The translations under genes were made by a program, and so were the position numbers. From assembly GCA_964598005.1 (NCBI GenBank), contig CAZRAL010000012.1:1-56921 (forward strand): 56,921 nucleotides of DNA, in the 5' to 3' direction. Positions 45,876-55,046 of this stretch are shown here, piece after piece (positions within the stretch are counted from its first letter, which is position 1; every line of letters starts with the position of its first letter). The stretch comes from CAZRAL01 sp964598005. GTDB taxonomy: Bacteria > Pseudomonadota > Gammaproteobacteria > Burkholderiales > Usitatibacteraceae. The notes below the pieces were generated by a model. The model worked only from the letters and a program-made list of their open reading frames with translations. It did not search any database and was not told where the DNA came from.

Positions 45876-46400
45876 ATGGATCTGACCCCAATCGCACGCG
45901 AACCGATGAAATTGCCTGCCCCGGCCCGATTGGTGTTCGGCTTGTTGTTGTGTGGTCTTTTCCTGAACAGCCTGCCCTGGAGCGGCAAAGGGTTAATGAT
46001 TCATCCGGATTTTTTGCTGGTTGTACTGCTTTACTGGAGTGTGCAGCAACCGCGCGATGTGGGTCAGGGTTGGGCCTTTCTCCTGGGTCTGGTGATGGAT
46101 GTATCGGATAGCATGTTGCTGGGGCAGCATTCGCTGATTTATGTGGGCGCCATTTTTCTCGCGCAAATGCTGCGGCTGCGCCTGTTGCATCTCACCCTGT
46201 TCGAACAGGCGTTGCATATCGGTGCCATCCTGATGTTCGCACGCATCATCGATGTGCTACTTAATCTTTCGCTGGGCTATGAATTTGCCGGTTGGTGGCT
46301 GTTTGTTGCCCCATTGCTGGGGGCATTATGTTGGCCAGCGGTCGATTTTGTCGCAACGTTACCGCGCTTCCGCCGGCAACGGCAGGGCATCGGGCGCTAA
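45876..46400 (+). CDS. mreD: Rod-shape-determining protein MreD
   Basis: A 174-residue inner-membrane protein with about five helices, completing the MreBCD set that positions the cell-wall elongation machine. It shows FLLVVLLYWSVQQPRDVGQGWAF-type features (LYWSVQQPRDVG) and GLVMDVSDSMLLGQHSL, characteristic of the family. It starts two bases after mreC, and its stop TAA overlaps the next start (TAATG). MreD is the least conserved of the three, but position makes the call firm. Confidence 0.93.
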   Translation: MDLTPIAREPMKLPAPARLVFGLLLCGLFLNSLPWSGKGLMIHPDFLLVVLLYWSVQQPRDVGQGWAFLLGLVMDVSDSMLLGQHSLIYVGAIFLAQMLRLRLLHLTLFEQALHIGAILMFARIIDVLLNLSLGYEFAGWWLFVAPLLGALCWPAVDFVATLPRFRRQRQGIGR

Positions 46401-48301
46401 TGGCTGGAGCCGTATTACGCAATCACGAAGCGGAACTGATGACGTTCCGCGCGCGTGTTCTGGTGGCCGGGCTGGGTATTGTGCTGTTATTTGTCGTGCT
46501 GGCATGTCGTTTCGTTTATTTACAGGTGATCAAACAAAAGTATTTTCATGAATTGGCTGAAGCCAATCGGATTTCGCAAGTTCCCGTGGTGCCCAATCGC
46601 GGTTTGATTCTGGACCGGCATGGGGTGGAACTGGCTGCGAATTATTCAGCCTATACATTGGAAGTCACGCCGTCGCGGGTGGCTGATATGGAAAAGGCGC
46701 TGGATGAATTGTCCGCCATTATCGATTTACAGCCACGCGACCGCCGCCGCTTCAAAAAACTCTTCGAAGAAAGCCGCAATTTCGAATCGTTGCCTATCCG
46801 CAGTCGGTTAAGCGAGGAAGAAGTGGCCCGCTTTGCGGTGAACCGCTACCGTTTCCCCGGCTTTGAAATTCGCGCCCGTCTGTTTCGCCATTATCCGCAT
46901 GGCGAGGTAGCGTCCCACGCCATTGGCTATATCGGGCGGGTCAATGAAGCTGATGTAAAAAAAATCGAAGCGGCAGGTTGGGTTGCCAATTACAAAGGCA
47001 CCAACCATATCGGCAAACTCGGAATCGAAGGCAGTTACGAAAAAGAATTGCACGGTCTAACTGGTTCTGAGCAAGTGGAAGTCGATGCGGGCGGGCGCGC
47101 CATCCGTTCTCTTGCAAAAAGCGAACCGCAGTCGGGCAATAATCTGGTGCTGACCCTCGACATTAAGCTGCAGAAAATCGCCGAAGAGGCTTTTCAGGGT
47201 TATCGCGGTGCGCTGGTAGCAATAGAGCCGAAGACCGGCGAAATTCTGGCGCTGGTTTCCATGCCCGGATTCGATCCGAATTTATTTGTGGATGGAATTG
47301 ATCCGGCCAACTGGGATCTGCTCAACAACTCCCCGGATACGCCACTCAATAATCGCGCATTGCGTGGCCAGTATCCACCCGGCTCGACCATCAAACCGTT
47401 CATGGCCTTGGCCGGGCTCGAATCGGGAAAACGCACGCCCGATTACACGATCAGCGATCCGGGTCAGTGGTTCTTGCCTGGAATCGCTCGGCCCTTCCGC
47501 GATTGGAAAGCAGGAGGGCATGGCCATGTTAATGCGGCGCGCGCCATCACGGTTTCGTGCGACACGTATTTTTATGGGCTGGCCAACGACATGGGCATCG
47601 AGGCTATCTACCATTTCATGACACCGTTTGGTTTCGGCAACAAAGCCGGTATCGATATCGATGGAGAAATGCCCGGTATCCAGCCCAATGGCGAATGGAA
47701 AATGAAGCGCTTCAAACAGAAATGGTATGCAGGCGATACCATATCGGTCGGTATTGGGCAGGGGTACTGGCTCGCCACCCCGCTGCAACTGGCGACAGCG
47801 ACGGCGATACTTGCCAATGGCGGCACGCCGATTGTGCCGCATTTGCTGAAGGAAGTCGTAAATGGGACAACCAGTGAGCGGCGGCTCCATCGCCCCACAA
47901 GCGGCCAGCCGCTGACCTTCAAACCGCAGTGGCTGGATCTGGTGCGCGATGCCATGGTGGAAGTCACGCGCCCTGGCGGCACCGCTGCGCGTGCGGGGGC
48001 GGGTGCGCCCTATGCCATAGCGGGCAAGACCGGCACTGCGCAGGTCGTCAGCATGAAACAAGGCGAAAAATACGATGAGCGCCTCGTGAAGGAGCACTTG
48101 CGCGACCACGCCTTATTCATTTCCTATGCGCCGGCGGACAATCCCAAGCTGGTCATTGCTGTATTGGTGGAAAATGGCGGCCACGGCGGCTCGACAGCTG
48201 CGCCGATTGCACGTGTGGTCTACGATTATGCTTTGCTGGGCAAATTACCGGATAAAAAGCAGCCTAAACTGGGAATGGACAACGGCGATGCAGCCGATTA
48301 A
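46400..48301 (+). CDS. mrdA: Penicillin-binding protein 2 (transpeptidase)
   Basis: A 633-residue class B penicillin-binding protein that cross-links peptidoglycan in lateral growth. An N-terminal membrane helix (about 20-40) is followed by the pedestal domain with VPNRGLILDRHGVELA and then the transpeptidase domain. Its catalytic motifs are STIK in YPPGSTIKPF, SCD in ITVSCDTYFYGLA, and KTGTAQ. I start it at ATG 46400, overlapping the mreD stop; ATG 46439 is a possible shorter start. Its last 14 bases overlap rodA. Together with RodA it forms the glycosyltransferase-transpeptidase pair of the elongasome. Confidence 0.95.
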   Translation: MAGAVLRNHEAELMTFRARVLVAGLGIVLLFVVLACRFVYLQVIKQKYFHELAEANRISQVPVVPNRGLILDRHGVELAANYSAYTLEVTPSRVADMEKALDELSAIIDLQPRDRRRFKKLFEESRNFESLPIRSRLSEEEVARFAVNRYRFPGFEIRARLFRHYPHGEVASHAIGYIGRVNEADVKKIEAAGWVANYKGTNHIGKLGIEGSYEKELHGLTGSEQVEVDAGGRAIRSLAKSEPQSGNNLVLTLDIKLQKIAEEAFQGYRGALVAIEPKTGEILALVSMPGFDPNLFVDGIDPANWDLLNNSPDTPLNNRALRGQYPPGSTIKPFMALAGLESGKRTPDYTISDPGQWFLPGIARPFRDWKAGGHGHVNAARAITVSCDTYFYGLANDMGIEAIYHFMTPFGFGNKAGIDIDGEMPGIQPNGEWKMKRFKQKWYAGDTISVGIGQGYWLATPLQLATATAILANGGTPIVPHLLKEVVNGTTSERRLHRPTSGQPLTFKPQWLDLVRDAMVEVTRPGGTAARAGAGAPYAIAGKTGTAQVVSMKQGEKYDERLVKEHLRDHALFISYAPADNPKLVIAVLVENGGHGGSTAAPIARVVYDYALLGKLPDKKQPKLGMDNGDAAD

Positions 48302-49391
48302 CCGGGCCTTCGCGCTGATCGCCAAGCGGATCGACGGGCCGCTGGCAATGATCATTTTTATACTGGTGTCATGTGGCCTCGCGGTCATATTTTCCGCTTC
48401 TGGGGGGGGAACGTTCGACCGGGCGCTCGGACAACTGCGTAATTTTGGTGTAGCGCTGGTCGCCATGTGGTTGATTGCCAATATTCCACCTTCGCAATTG
48501 ATGCGGTTGGCCGTGCCGCTTTATATTTTTGGCCTGGTGCTATTGGTTGGCGTGGCGCTGTTTGGTGACATCCGCAACGGTGCTCGACGCTGGCTGAACC
48601 TCGGGGTGACCACGATTCAGCCCTCCGAAATCATGAAAATCGCCATGCCCATGCTGCTCGCCTGGTTTTTTCATCAACGCGAAGCCAGTTTGCGGCTGGT
48701 GGATTATGCCATTGCAGGTGTCCTGTTGCTGATCCCCACCTTGTTGATTGCGCGTCAGCCTGATTTAGGTACGGCAATCTTGATTTTTTCTTCCGGCTTT
48801 TTCGTTATTTTTCTGGCGGGCCTGTCGTGGAAAATTCTGGCTTCCGGCACCGTGGCCGGGCTGGTGGCCATGCCCTTTGTATGGCCAATGCTGCACGATT
48901 ACCAACGGCAGCGCATTCTCACCCTGCTCGATCACATGCAGGATCCGCAGGGAGCGGGCTACCACATCATCCAGTCCACCATTGCCATAGGCTCGGGAGG
49001 ATTTCTGGGCAAAGGCTGGCTGCACGGCAGTCAGACGCAATTGGATTTCATCCCCGAACGCAGCACTGATTTCATTCTGGCCGTTTTCGGTGAAGAATTT
49101 GGTCTGCTCGGCATTTTGACGCTGCTCGTTTTATACGCCGTATTGATTGGCCGCGGACTGGTGATTGCTATTCATGCGTCTACGCCATTTTCACGCTTGC
49201 TGGCCGGCGCGATCACACTCACTTTTTTCATTTATGCTTTCGTCAATATGGGCATGGTCAGCGGGATTCTGCCGGTGGTTGGCATTCCGCTCCCCTTAAT
49301 CAGTTATGGGGGCACCTCGCTGCTTTCCATGTTAGCTGGATTCGGAATATTGATGAGCATTTCTACTCATAAACAACTGGTGGCGACCTGA
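48288..49391 (+). CDS. rodA: Peptidoglycan glycosyltransferase RodA
   Basis: A 367-residue SEDS-family polymerase with ten membrane helices. It extends glycan strands from lipid II in partnership with PBP2. Family landmarks include RWLNLGVTTIQPSEIMKIAM, RQPDLGTAILI and the C-terminal GMVSGILPVVGIPLPLISYG. It starts at ATG 48288, inside the end of mrdA, and its stop overlaps the rlpA start (TGATG). The longer frame to 48126 is only mrdA sequence in another frame. Confidence 0.96.
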   Translation: MQPINRAFALIAKRIDGPLAMIIFILVSCGLAVIFSASGGGTFDRALGQLRNFGVALVAMWLIANIPPSQLMRLAVPLYIFGLVLLVGVALFGDIRNGARRWLNLGVTTIQPSEIMKIAMPMLLAWFFHQREASLRLVDYAIAGVLLLIPTLLIARQPDLGTAILIFSSGFFVIFLAGLSWKILASGTVAGLVAMPFVWPMLHDYQRQRILTLLDHMQDPQGAGYHIIQSTIAIGSGGFLGKGWLHGSQTQLDFIPERSTDFILAVFGEEFGLLGILTLLVLYAVLIGRGLVIAIHASTPFSRLLAGAITLTFFIYAFVNMGMVSGILPVVGIPLPLISYGGTSLLSMLAGFGILMSISTHKQLVAT

Positions 49392-50320
49392 TGCACAGAA
49401 CCTTTTATTTCACGCTTGCCTGGCTGAATGTGCGATTCATTGTGCTGACTTTAGCTCTGCTACTCGGAGCCTGTAGTTCTGCGCCGAAAAGAACCGCTTC
49501 CAGCGTGCCTCCACCTGCCAAATCGGGCGGCTATTATCTCGACGATGGTCCTGGCGAAAAATCGCATGTTGATATTGCGCGCATTCCCGATGCTGTTCCG
49601 CGCAGCGAGCCTTTGCATAGCGGTGCGAACTGGCCCTATACCGTGCTGGGTCGTACCTATACCCCGATCATTTCCGCCCAGCCGTTCCGGCAAAGCGGGC
49701 TGGCATCATGGTACGGCCGCAAATACCACGGGCAAAAAACGGCCACTGGTGAAATCTACGATATGTATGCCATGACTGCCGCGCATACCACGCTGCCTTT
49801 GCCTTCCTATGCGCGGGTAACCAATCCTGCCAATGGCAAATCCGTGGTAGTGCGCATCAACGACCGCGGGCCGTTTCATCCCGAGCGTATTATTGACCTT
49901 TCCTATGCAGCAGCCTATAAGCTCGATATCGCACAACGGGGCAGTGGCACGGTCTCCATTGAGCGCGTATTCCCCGGCGATTCTGGTCATTCGCCACCGG
50001 TCAAAATGCCTGTGTCAATAGCCCCAACCACAGCCCCGGCAGTGACCATCAAGCCTAATAGCGAAGTACCGCCAGTCAGTGTTGTGACGGGTGAATTTTT
50101 CCTGCAACTGGGCGCGTTCGGTGCGCAGGAAAACGCTGAAATCTTTCGTGCCCGGTTGGTGCGCGAACTGGAATGGAACCGCGAACCCATTCAAATCATC
50201 CAAAGAGACAACCTGTTTCGTGTTCGCATGGGGCCCTATCCATCCCGTGCCGAAGCCGAGGCGATTGCCGCGCAAGTGAAGCAATCGCGCGATTTTGTTC
50301 CCATTATTCAAAAACCGTAA
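49391..50320 (+). CDS. rlpA: Septal ring lytic transglycosylase RlpA (lipoprotein)
   Basis: A 309-residue lipoprotein. The lipobox LLGAC puts the modified Cys at residue 28. A double-psi beta-barrel domain follows (about 105-195) with ASWYGRKYHGQKTATGE and VVRINDRGPF, then a Pro/Thr linker and a C-terminal SPOR domain (about 235-305) starting FFLQLGAFG. RlpA cleaves glycan strands stripped of side peptides, and the SPOR domain binds such strands at the division site. Its start overlaps the rodA stop. Confidence 0.93.
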   Translation: MHRTFYFTLAWLNVRFIVLTLALLLGACSSAPKRTASSVPPPAKSGGYYLDDGPGEKSHVDIARIPDAVPRSEPLHSGANWPYTVLGRTYTPIISAQPFRQSGLASWYGRKYHGQKTATGEIYDMYAMTAAHTTLPLPSYARVTNPANGKSVVVRINDRGPFHPERIIDLSYAAAYKLDIAQRGSGTVSIERVFPGDSGHSPPVKMPVSIAPTTAPAVTIKPNSEVPPVSVVTGEFFLQLGAFGAQENAEIFRARLVRELEWNREPIQIIQRDNLFRVRMGPYPSRAEAEAIAAQVKQSRDFVPIIQKP

Positions 50321-50333
50321 AGCAAAAAAAGCC

Positions 50334-51512
50334 ATGATGATCGTTTACAAATTTATCTTCTCTCTTGTTGCTATCAGCATTTTTTTAATAGCCCGCCCGA
50401 TTCAGGCGCAAATCAACGTCTCGCTGACGGGAGTGCCTACACCGGCTATCGCAGCGCGTGCCTATGTGTTGCTCGATGCCACCAGCGGCCAGACGCTGAC
50501 GCAGCAGGCGGGCAACGACCGGTTTGAACCCGCTTCTCTCACCAAGCTGATGACCGCCTATTTGACTTTTCAGGCGCTGAAGGGAAAAAAACTGACGCTG
50601 ACGCAAACCGTTCCGGTTTCCGAACGCGCCTGGCGCGCGGAAGGTTCACGCATGTTTATCGACCCCAAACAAAAACCGCAGGTCGATCAATTGATTCGCG
50701 GCATGATCATCCAGAGCGGCAACGATGCCTCGATTGCGCTGGCCGAAGCGATTGCTGGGTCGGAAGAATTGTTCGCGCACATGATGAATGCGCAGGCGCA
50801 AAAACTGGGCATGCAAAGTACCCGCTTCGCCAATGCGACTGGTCTGCCTGATCCGCAACACTACACCACCGGCGAAGATCTCGCCAAACTAGCTGATGCG
50901 CTGATCCGTGACTTTCCGGTTGAATTCAGTTATTACAAGGAAAGGGAATATACCTACAACGGAATTACACAACCTAATCGCAACCGGCTGCTGTGGCTCG
51001 ATGCACATGTGGATGGCCTGAAAACCGGACACACTGAGGCGGCTGGTTATTGTCTGATCGCTACGGCCAAACGCGGGGAAGCAGATAAATCAAGGCGGCT
51101 GATCGCGGTTGTTTTGGGTACTAATTCGGATGCGGCGCGCACGCAGGAAGGGCAGAAGTTGCTTAACTTCGGCTTTCAGTTTTTCGATACCCAGCGCCTG
51201 TACAAAAAAGACGAAGCAATCGCCACACCGGAAATTTTCAAGGGAACGCAGCCGGCCATTAAACTGGGTTTCAACCGTGACGTATGGCTCACCCTGCCCA
51301 AGGACAAATTTACCGGCCTCAAAGCTACTTTGACGACGACGCAGCCCCTTCTGGCGCCCTATTCGACCGGGCAAAAAGCAGGGATAATGAAATTGACCAA
51401 GGACGATAAACCGATTGCCGAAATCCCCGTCGTCGCGCTGGAGAATGTGCCGGTTGCAGGCTTTTTGGGACGAGGTTGGGACACCATCCGCTTATTGTTC
51501 AAGAAAGACTGA
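50334..51512 (+). CDS. dacA: D-alanyl-D-alanine carboxypeptidase (PBP5/6 type)
   Basis: A 392-residue exported S11-family carboxypeptidase that removes the terminal D-Ala of peptidoglycan stems. A signal peptide (1-25, ending PIQA) is followed by SLTK with catalytic Ser68, SGN in IQSGNDASIALAEAI, and KTG in GLKTGHTEAAGY. The C-terminal PBP5_C beta domain (about 290-375) and an end helix for membrane contact (LGRGWDTIRLLFKKD) complete the form. I start it at ATG 50334; ATG 50337 is equally likely. dacC is a possible alternative symbol. Confidence 0.93.
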   Translation: MMIVYKFIFSLVAISIFLIARPIQAQINVSLTGVPTPAIAARAYVLLDATSGQTLTQQAGNDRFEPASLTKLMTAYLTFQALKGKKLTLTQTVPVSERAWRAEGSRMFIDPKQKPQVDQLIRGMIIQSGNDASIALAEAIAGSEELFAHMMNAQAQKLGMQSTRFANATGLPDPQHYTTGEDLAKLADALIRDFPVEFSYYKEREYTYNGITQPNRNRLLWLDAHVDGLKTGHTEAAGYCLIATAKRGEADKSRRLIAVVLGTNSDAARTQEGQKLLNFGFQFFDTQRLYKKDEAIATPEIFKGTQPAIKLGFNRDVWLTLPKDKFTGLKATLTTTQPLLAPYSTGQKAGIMKLTKDDKPIAEIPVVALENVPVAGFLGRGWDTIRLLFKKD

Positions 51513-51558
51513 GCGCGACTTTTTCGCGTTATTTTTCGTTAATAAAATTGAATCGAAA

Positions 51559-52470
51559 ATGATGATGACCACGCAAACCCTCTGCCTACCCACTGTTTAC
51601 CTGAATGGCCAATTCATACCGTTGGAAGAAGCAAAAATTTCTCCGCTTGATCGCGGTTTTATTTTCGGCGACGGTGTCTATGAAGTTATTCCCTTTTATA
51701 ATGCGCGCGCGCTTGGAATGCGCCCGCATCTGGAGCGTTTGCAACGCAGTCTGAACGAACTGGAGATCGACAATCCCTATTCACTCGATCGCTGGGAAAT
51801 GCTGCTCAACACGCTGGTCGCCAAAAATGGCGGCGGCAATGTGGGCGTATATATCCAGGTAACGAGGGGTGTTGCAAAACGTGACTTTTCGCCGCCAAAA
51901 GGTTTGCAGCAAACGGTATTCATGATGGCGAATCCGCTGGCCACTCCATCTCCGGCGTTGTATGAAAAGGGCATTTCCTGTGTGTCGCTGGACGATTACC
52001 GCTGGGAAAAATGCCATATCAAATCGACTGCGCTGCTCGGTGCCGTAATGCTGAAGCACGAGGCCAATCAGGCCGGAGAGGATGACTGTGTGCTGTTCCG
52101 CAGTGGCTATCTCACCGAATCCTCAGCCTCCAATGTGGCTTGCGTAAAAAATGGCGTGATCCTGTGCCCGCCCAAGGATAATTTGATTCTGCCGGGCGTT
52201 ACCTATGAATTGATGATCGAACTAGCGAAGAAAGCCGGCATGCCACTGGAAATGCGCCGCGTCGCACGCCGCGAGGTGCGCGCCGCTGATGAATTGTGGC
52301 TGACCTCTTCAACCAAGGAGGTCATCGCCATTACCCGGCTCGACGGCAAGCCAGTCGGCAAGGATGAATACGCCGGCAAACCTGGCCCGCTGTTCTGGAA
52401 AATGCGCAATCTGTTCGACGAATACAAACGCAATTTGCCTGCCCCTGCCGCGTTGCAGGCCGCTGAATAA
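51559..52470 (+). CDS. dat: D-amino acid aminotransferase
   Basis: A 303-residue fold-type IV PLP enzyme that interconverts D-alanine and D-glutamate with their keto acids, fitting its place beside cell-wall genes. It has YLNGQFIPLEEAKISPLDRGFIF-type opening (SPLDRGFIFGDGVYEVIPFY), the PLP lysine in CHIKSTALLGAVM, LTESSASNVACVKNG, and ELWLTSSTKEVIAI. I start it at ATG 51559; two more in-frame ATGs follow at once. Branched-chain aminotransferases share the fold, but the motifs and context favour Dat. Confidence 0.88.
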   Translation: MMMTTQTLCLPTVYLNGQFIPLEEAKISPLDRGFIFGDGVYEVIPFYNARALGMRPHLERLQRSLNELEIDNPYSLDRWEMLLNTLVAKNGGGNVGVYIQVTRGVAKRDFSPPKGLQQTVFMMANPLATPSPALYEKGISCVSLDDYRWEKCHIKSTALLGAVMLKHEANQAGEDDCVLFRSGYLTESSASNVACVKNGVILCPPKDNLILPGVTYELMIELAKKAGMPLEMRRVARREVRAADELWLTSSTKEVIAITRLDGKPVGKDEYAGKPGPLFWKMRNLFDEYKRNLPAPAALQAAE

Positions 52471-52474
52471 GGCA

Positions 52475-52789
52475 ATGGCCGAACGCCCGAAAAATATCGG
52501 GGAAGCAAGTTTTGGAAAAGCGGAAACACTTCTTGCCTTTCCCACAGCTTTTCCGATTAAGGCGATGGGCAGGATGAAAAACGATGGCGAACAAGGTTTT
52601 GCTCAGGCTGTGCTGGAGATCGTATTGAAATACGCACCGGATTTCGATGCAAAAACACTGGAAATGCGGCCTTCCAAAAATGGAAATTTCATTTCAGTGA
52701 CGGCCACCATCAATGCCAAATCGAAAGCGCAATTGGACGATATATACCGTGCGCTGACCGCGCATCCTTTAGTTTTAATGGCACTTTAG
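52475..52789 (+). CDS. ybeD: DUF493 family protein (YbeD)
   Basis: A 104-residue ACT-like small protein of the UPF0250/YbeD family. It has the family pattern with FPIKAMGRMKNDGEQGFAQA, SKNGNFISVTATINAKSKAQLDDIYRAL-like strands (NGNFISVTATI) and the end HPLVLMAL. It lies four bases after dat and 43 bases before lipB, the usual lipoate-gene context. The fold suggests allosteric ligand binding, but the role is unknown. The first 30 residues (MAERPKNIG...) are less conserved, so a later start is possible. Confidence 0.9.
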   Translation: MAERPKNIGEASFGKAETLLAFPTAFPIKAMGRMKNDGEQGFAQAVLEIVLKYAPDFDAKTLEMRPSKNGNFISVTATINAKSKAQLDDIYRALTAHPLVLMAL

Positions 52790-52832
52790 CCCTACGCCAG
52801 AAATGGCAGTGCGTGGCGTACACTAATCGCGC

Positions 52833-53498
52833 TTGAATCAACTTCCACTTATCAAATTTCTGGGTCTGGTCGATTACGGGACCACCTGGCGTGCCATGCA
52901 AGCGGCCAATCGGGCGCATACGCCGGAAACCCGTGATGAAATCTGGGTGCTCGAGCATCAGCCAGTTTTTACCCTGGGATTGGCGGGCAAACCCGAGCAT
53001 GTACTGGCACCAGGCGATATTCCCATTATCCGCACCGATCGCGGTGGTCAGGTCACCTATCACGGCCCGGGGCAACTGGTGGCCTACTTGCTGCTCGACC
53101 TCAAGCGGCTGGGTTTGGGCGTCAAAGAATTGGTAAAGCGAATCGAGCAATCGCTAATTGATTTGCTTGCTGAATATGGCATCGAAAGTTACCGTAAACC
53201 CGGCATGCCGGGAGTGTACGTGGCGAAAAATGCTCGCGATGCCAAAATCGCTGCCATCGGCCTGCGGGTGGCGAACCATGCCACCTACCATGGCCTGTCA
53301 CTGAATATCGATATGGAGCTGCAGCCGTTTTCGCGCATCAACCCCTGTGGTTATGAGGGCCTGGCGGTGACGCAAATGCGCGACTGCGGGGTTCCTTTTG
53401 ATAACAGGGATAAAATAACAGTAGTAGGCGAGAAACTAGTCGCTCATTTGAATCACAATCTTTGGAACGATTCACACGCAGGAAATCCACATGGCTGA
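52833..53498 (+). CDS. lipB: Octanoyl-[ACP]:protein octanoyltransferase
   Basis: A 221-residue transferase that moves octanoate from acyl carrier protein to lipoyl domains. It has the signature RGGQVTYHGPGQLVAYLLLD, the catalytic Lys in KIAAIGLRV and the acyl-Cys in INPCGYEGLAVTQM. Translation apparently starts at TTG 52833: an in-frame stop (TAA 52824-52826) lies just upstream and the next ATG would remove conserved sequence. The TTG may keep the level low. It overlaps lipA by eight bases. Confidence 0.94.
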   Translation: MNQLPLIKFLGLVDYGTTWRAMQAANRAHTPETRDEIWVLEHQPVFTLGLAGKPEHVLAPGDIPIIRTDRGGQVTYHGPGQLVAYLLLDLKRLGLGVKELVKRIEQSLIDLLAEYGIESYRKPGMPGVYVAKNARDAKIAAIGLRVANHATYHGLSLNIDMELQPFSRINPCGYEGLAVTQMRDCGVPFDNRDKITVVGEKLVAHLNHNLWNDSHAGNPHG

Positions 53499-54432
53499 AG
53501 CCGGCGTCAAACAAAAATCTGCATCTAAAACCGCACGCATCCCGATCAAAATTGTCCCCGCCGAGCGGTTGAGAAAGCCCGACTGGATTCGGGTCAAGGC
53601 CGGCTCGGTCAGTTCGCGTTTTTACGAAATCAAGCAGATTCTGCGTGATGCGAACCTGCATACGGTGTGCGAAGAAGCCTCATGCCCCAATATCGGCGAA
53701 TGCTTTGGAAAAGGCACGGCCACCTTCATGATCATGGGCGATTTGTGTACGCGCCGTTGTCCTTTTTGCGATGTCGGCCACGGCCGCCCGTTGCCGCTCG
53801 ATCAGGACGAACCACGCCACCTGGCGGAAACGATTGCCCGTTTGAAACTGAAATATGTCGTAATCACCAGTGTGGATCGCGACGATCTGCGCGATGGCGG
53901 CGCCGGGCATTTCGTCGAATGCATTCGTGAAACGCGCGCACTGTCACCCGAAACGCGCATCGAAATACTCACACCGGATTTTCGTGGCCGCCTTGATCGT
54001 GCGCTGGATATTCTGCGTGCTGCGCCGCCGGATGTCATGAACCACAATCTGGAAACGGTGCCACGGTTGTACAAACAGGCGCGCCCCGGCTCCGACTATC
54101 ATCATTCGCTAAAATTACTCAAGGACTTCAAAGCTGAACATCCGTATGTGCCCGCCAAAAGCGGCCTCATGGTGGGGTTAGGCGAAACCAATGCAGAAAT
54201 TCTGCAGGTCATGCAAGACTTGCGTGCGCATGATGTCGATATGCTGACTATCGGACAATACTTACAGCCCTCCACGCATCATTTGCCTGTGCTGCGTTAT
54301 GTAACGCCGGGCGAATTCAACATGTTCGAACAGGAGGCGGAAAAGATGGGTTTCGTGCATGCCGCGTGCGGGCCAATGGTGCGCTCCAGCTACCATGCGG
54401 ACCAGATGGCGCACGAGGCCGGGTTGGTTTGA
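53491..54432 (+). CDS. lipA: Lipoyl synthase
   Basis: A 313-residue radical-SAM enzyme that inserts two sulfur atoms into protein-bound octanoate. The auxiliary cluster motif CEEASCPNIGEC and the radical-SAM motif CTRRCPFC are both present, and the C-terminal RSSYHA gives the serine ligand of the auxiliary cluster. It completes the de novo lipoylation pair with lipB and is translated from within the lipB end. No defect is seen. Low-level lipB and consumable LipA clusters are typical of the pathway. Confidence 0.96.
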   Translation: MAEAGVKQKSASKTARIPIKIVPAERLRKPDWIRVKAGSVSSRFYEIKQILRDANLHTVCEEASCPNIGECFGKGTATFMIMGDLCTRRCPFCDVGHGRPLPLDQDEPRHLAETIARLKLKYVVITSVDRDDLRDGGAGHFVECIRETRALSPETRIEILTPDFRGRLDRALDILRAAPPDVMNHNLETVPRLYKQARPGSDYHHSLKLLKDFKAEHPYVPAKSGLMVGLGETNAEILQVMQDLRAHDVDMLTIGQYLQPSTHHLPVLRYVTPGEFNMFEQEAEKMGFVHAACGPMVRSSYHADQMAHEAGLV

Positions 54433-54436
54433 CGAC

Positions 54437-54994
54437 GTGAGTATTGTCGAATTCACTGTTGGCCGCTACCGGCTTATTGCCTACCCTGACGAGCCGCCTG
54501 CACTTCAGTCCGATTATCGTGATCGTGCCGAACTTTCCGAAGCGTTCGACCTTGATGTTGTCGATATAAACAGCACGTATTGTTTTTGTGCATTAGGGTA
54601 TACCGAACGAGACTGGCCGATTTTGGTGGTGGAACAACGATACAGCCCGTCCGGATATGGATGGAACCATGGCGTATTGCTGGTGCCCGAATCGGGTGTA
54701 CTGTTTATCGGCGCCGGTGAACGCCTGCTTGCTTACGATTGTAGTAATACACCCCGCAGGCTGTGGGTGGATCAAGCTAATACAGGATTTTGGGGGTGGT
54801 CACGCCATGACGACGTAATTTTGATATCTGCCGAGCTTGAATTTGCAGCATGGTCTATTGAAGGCGTGAAACTGTGGAGTACTTTTGTCGAGCCACCGTG
54901 GACATATACCGTAGCGCAAGGAAAGATAGATCTGGATGTGATGGGAGAACATAGTTCGTTCCCCTTGGAGAAGGGGCCACGCCATGAATTTTAG
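54437..54994 (+). CDS. Conserved protein of unknown function
   Basis: A 185-residue protein, probably starting at GTG 54437, four bases after the lipA stop. The frame runs back into lipA without family support. I recognise no named domain, but the sequence has regular beta-strand blocks with WNHGVLLVPESGVLFIGAGE, RRLWVDQANTGFWGWSRHDD and KLWSTFVEPPWTYTV, like other uncharacterised cytosolic proteins. A beta-propeller blade-like fold is possible. No signal peptide or membrane helix is present. It could be co-transcribed with lipA, or be an accessory gene at the edge of the variable region to the right. Confidence 0.6.
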   Translation: MSIVEFTVGRYRLIAYPDEPPALQSDYRDRAELSEAFDLDVVDINSTYCFCALGYTERDWPILVVEQRYSPSGYGWNHGVLLVPESGVLFIGAGERLLAYDCSNTPRRLWVDQANTGFWGWSRHDDVILISAELEFAAWSIEGVKLWSTFVEPPWTYTVAQGKIDLDVMGEHSSFPLEKGPRHEF

Positions 54995-55046
54995 TTTTTA
55001 TCACTTCAGAATCAATGAATACATCTGTCTGATCGTATAGAGCGTC

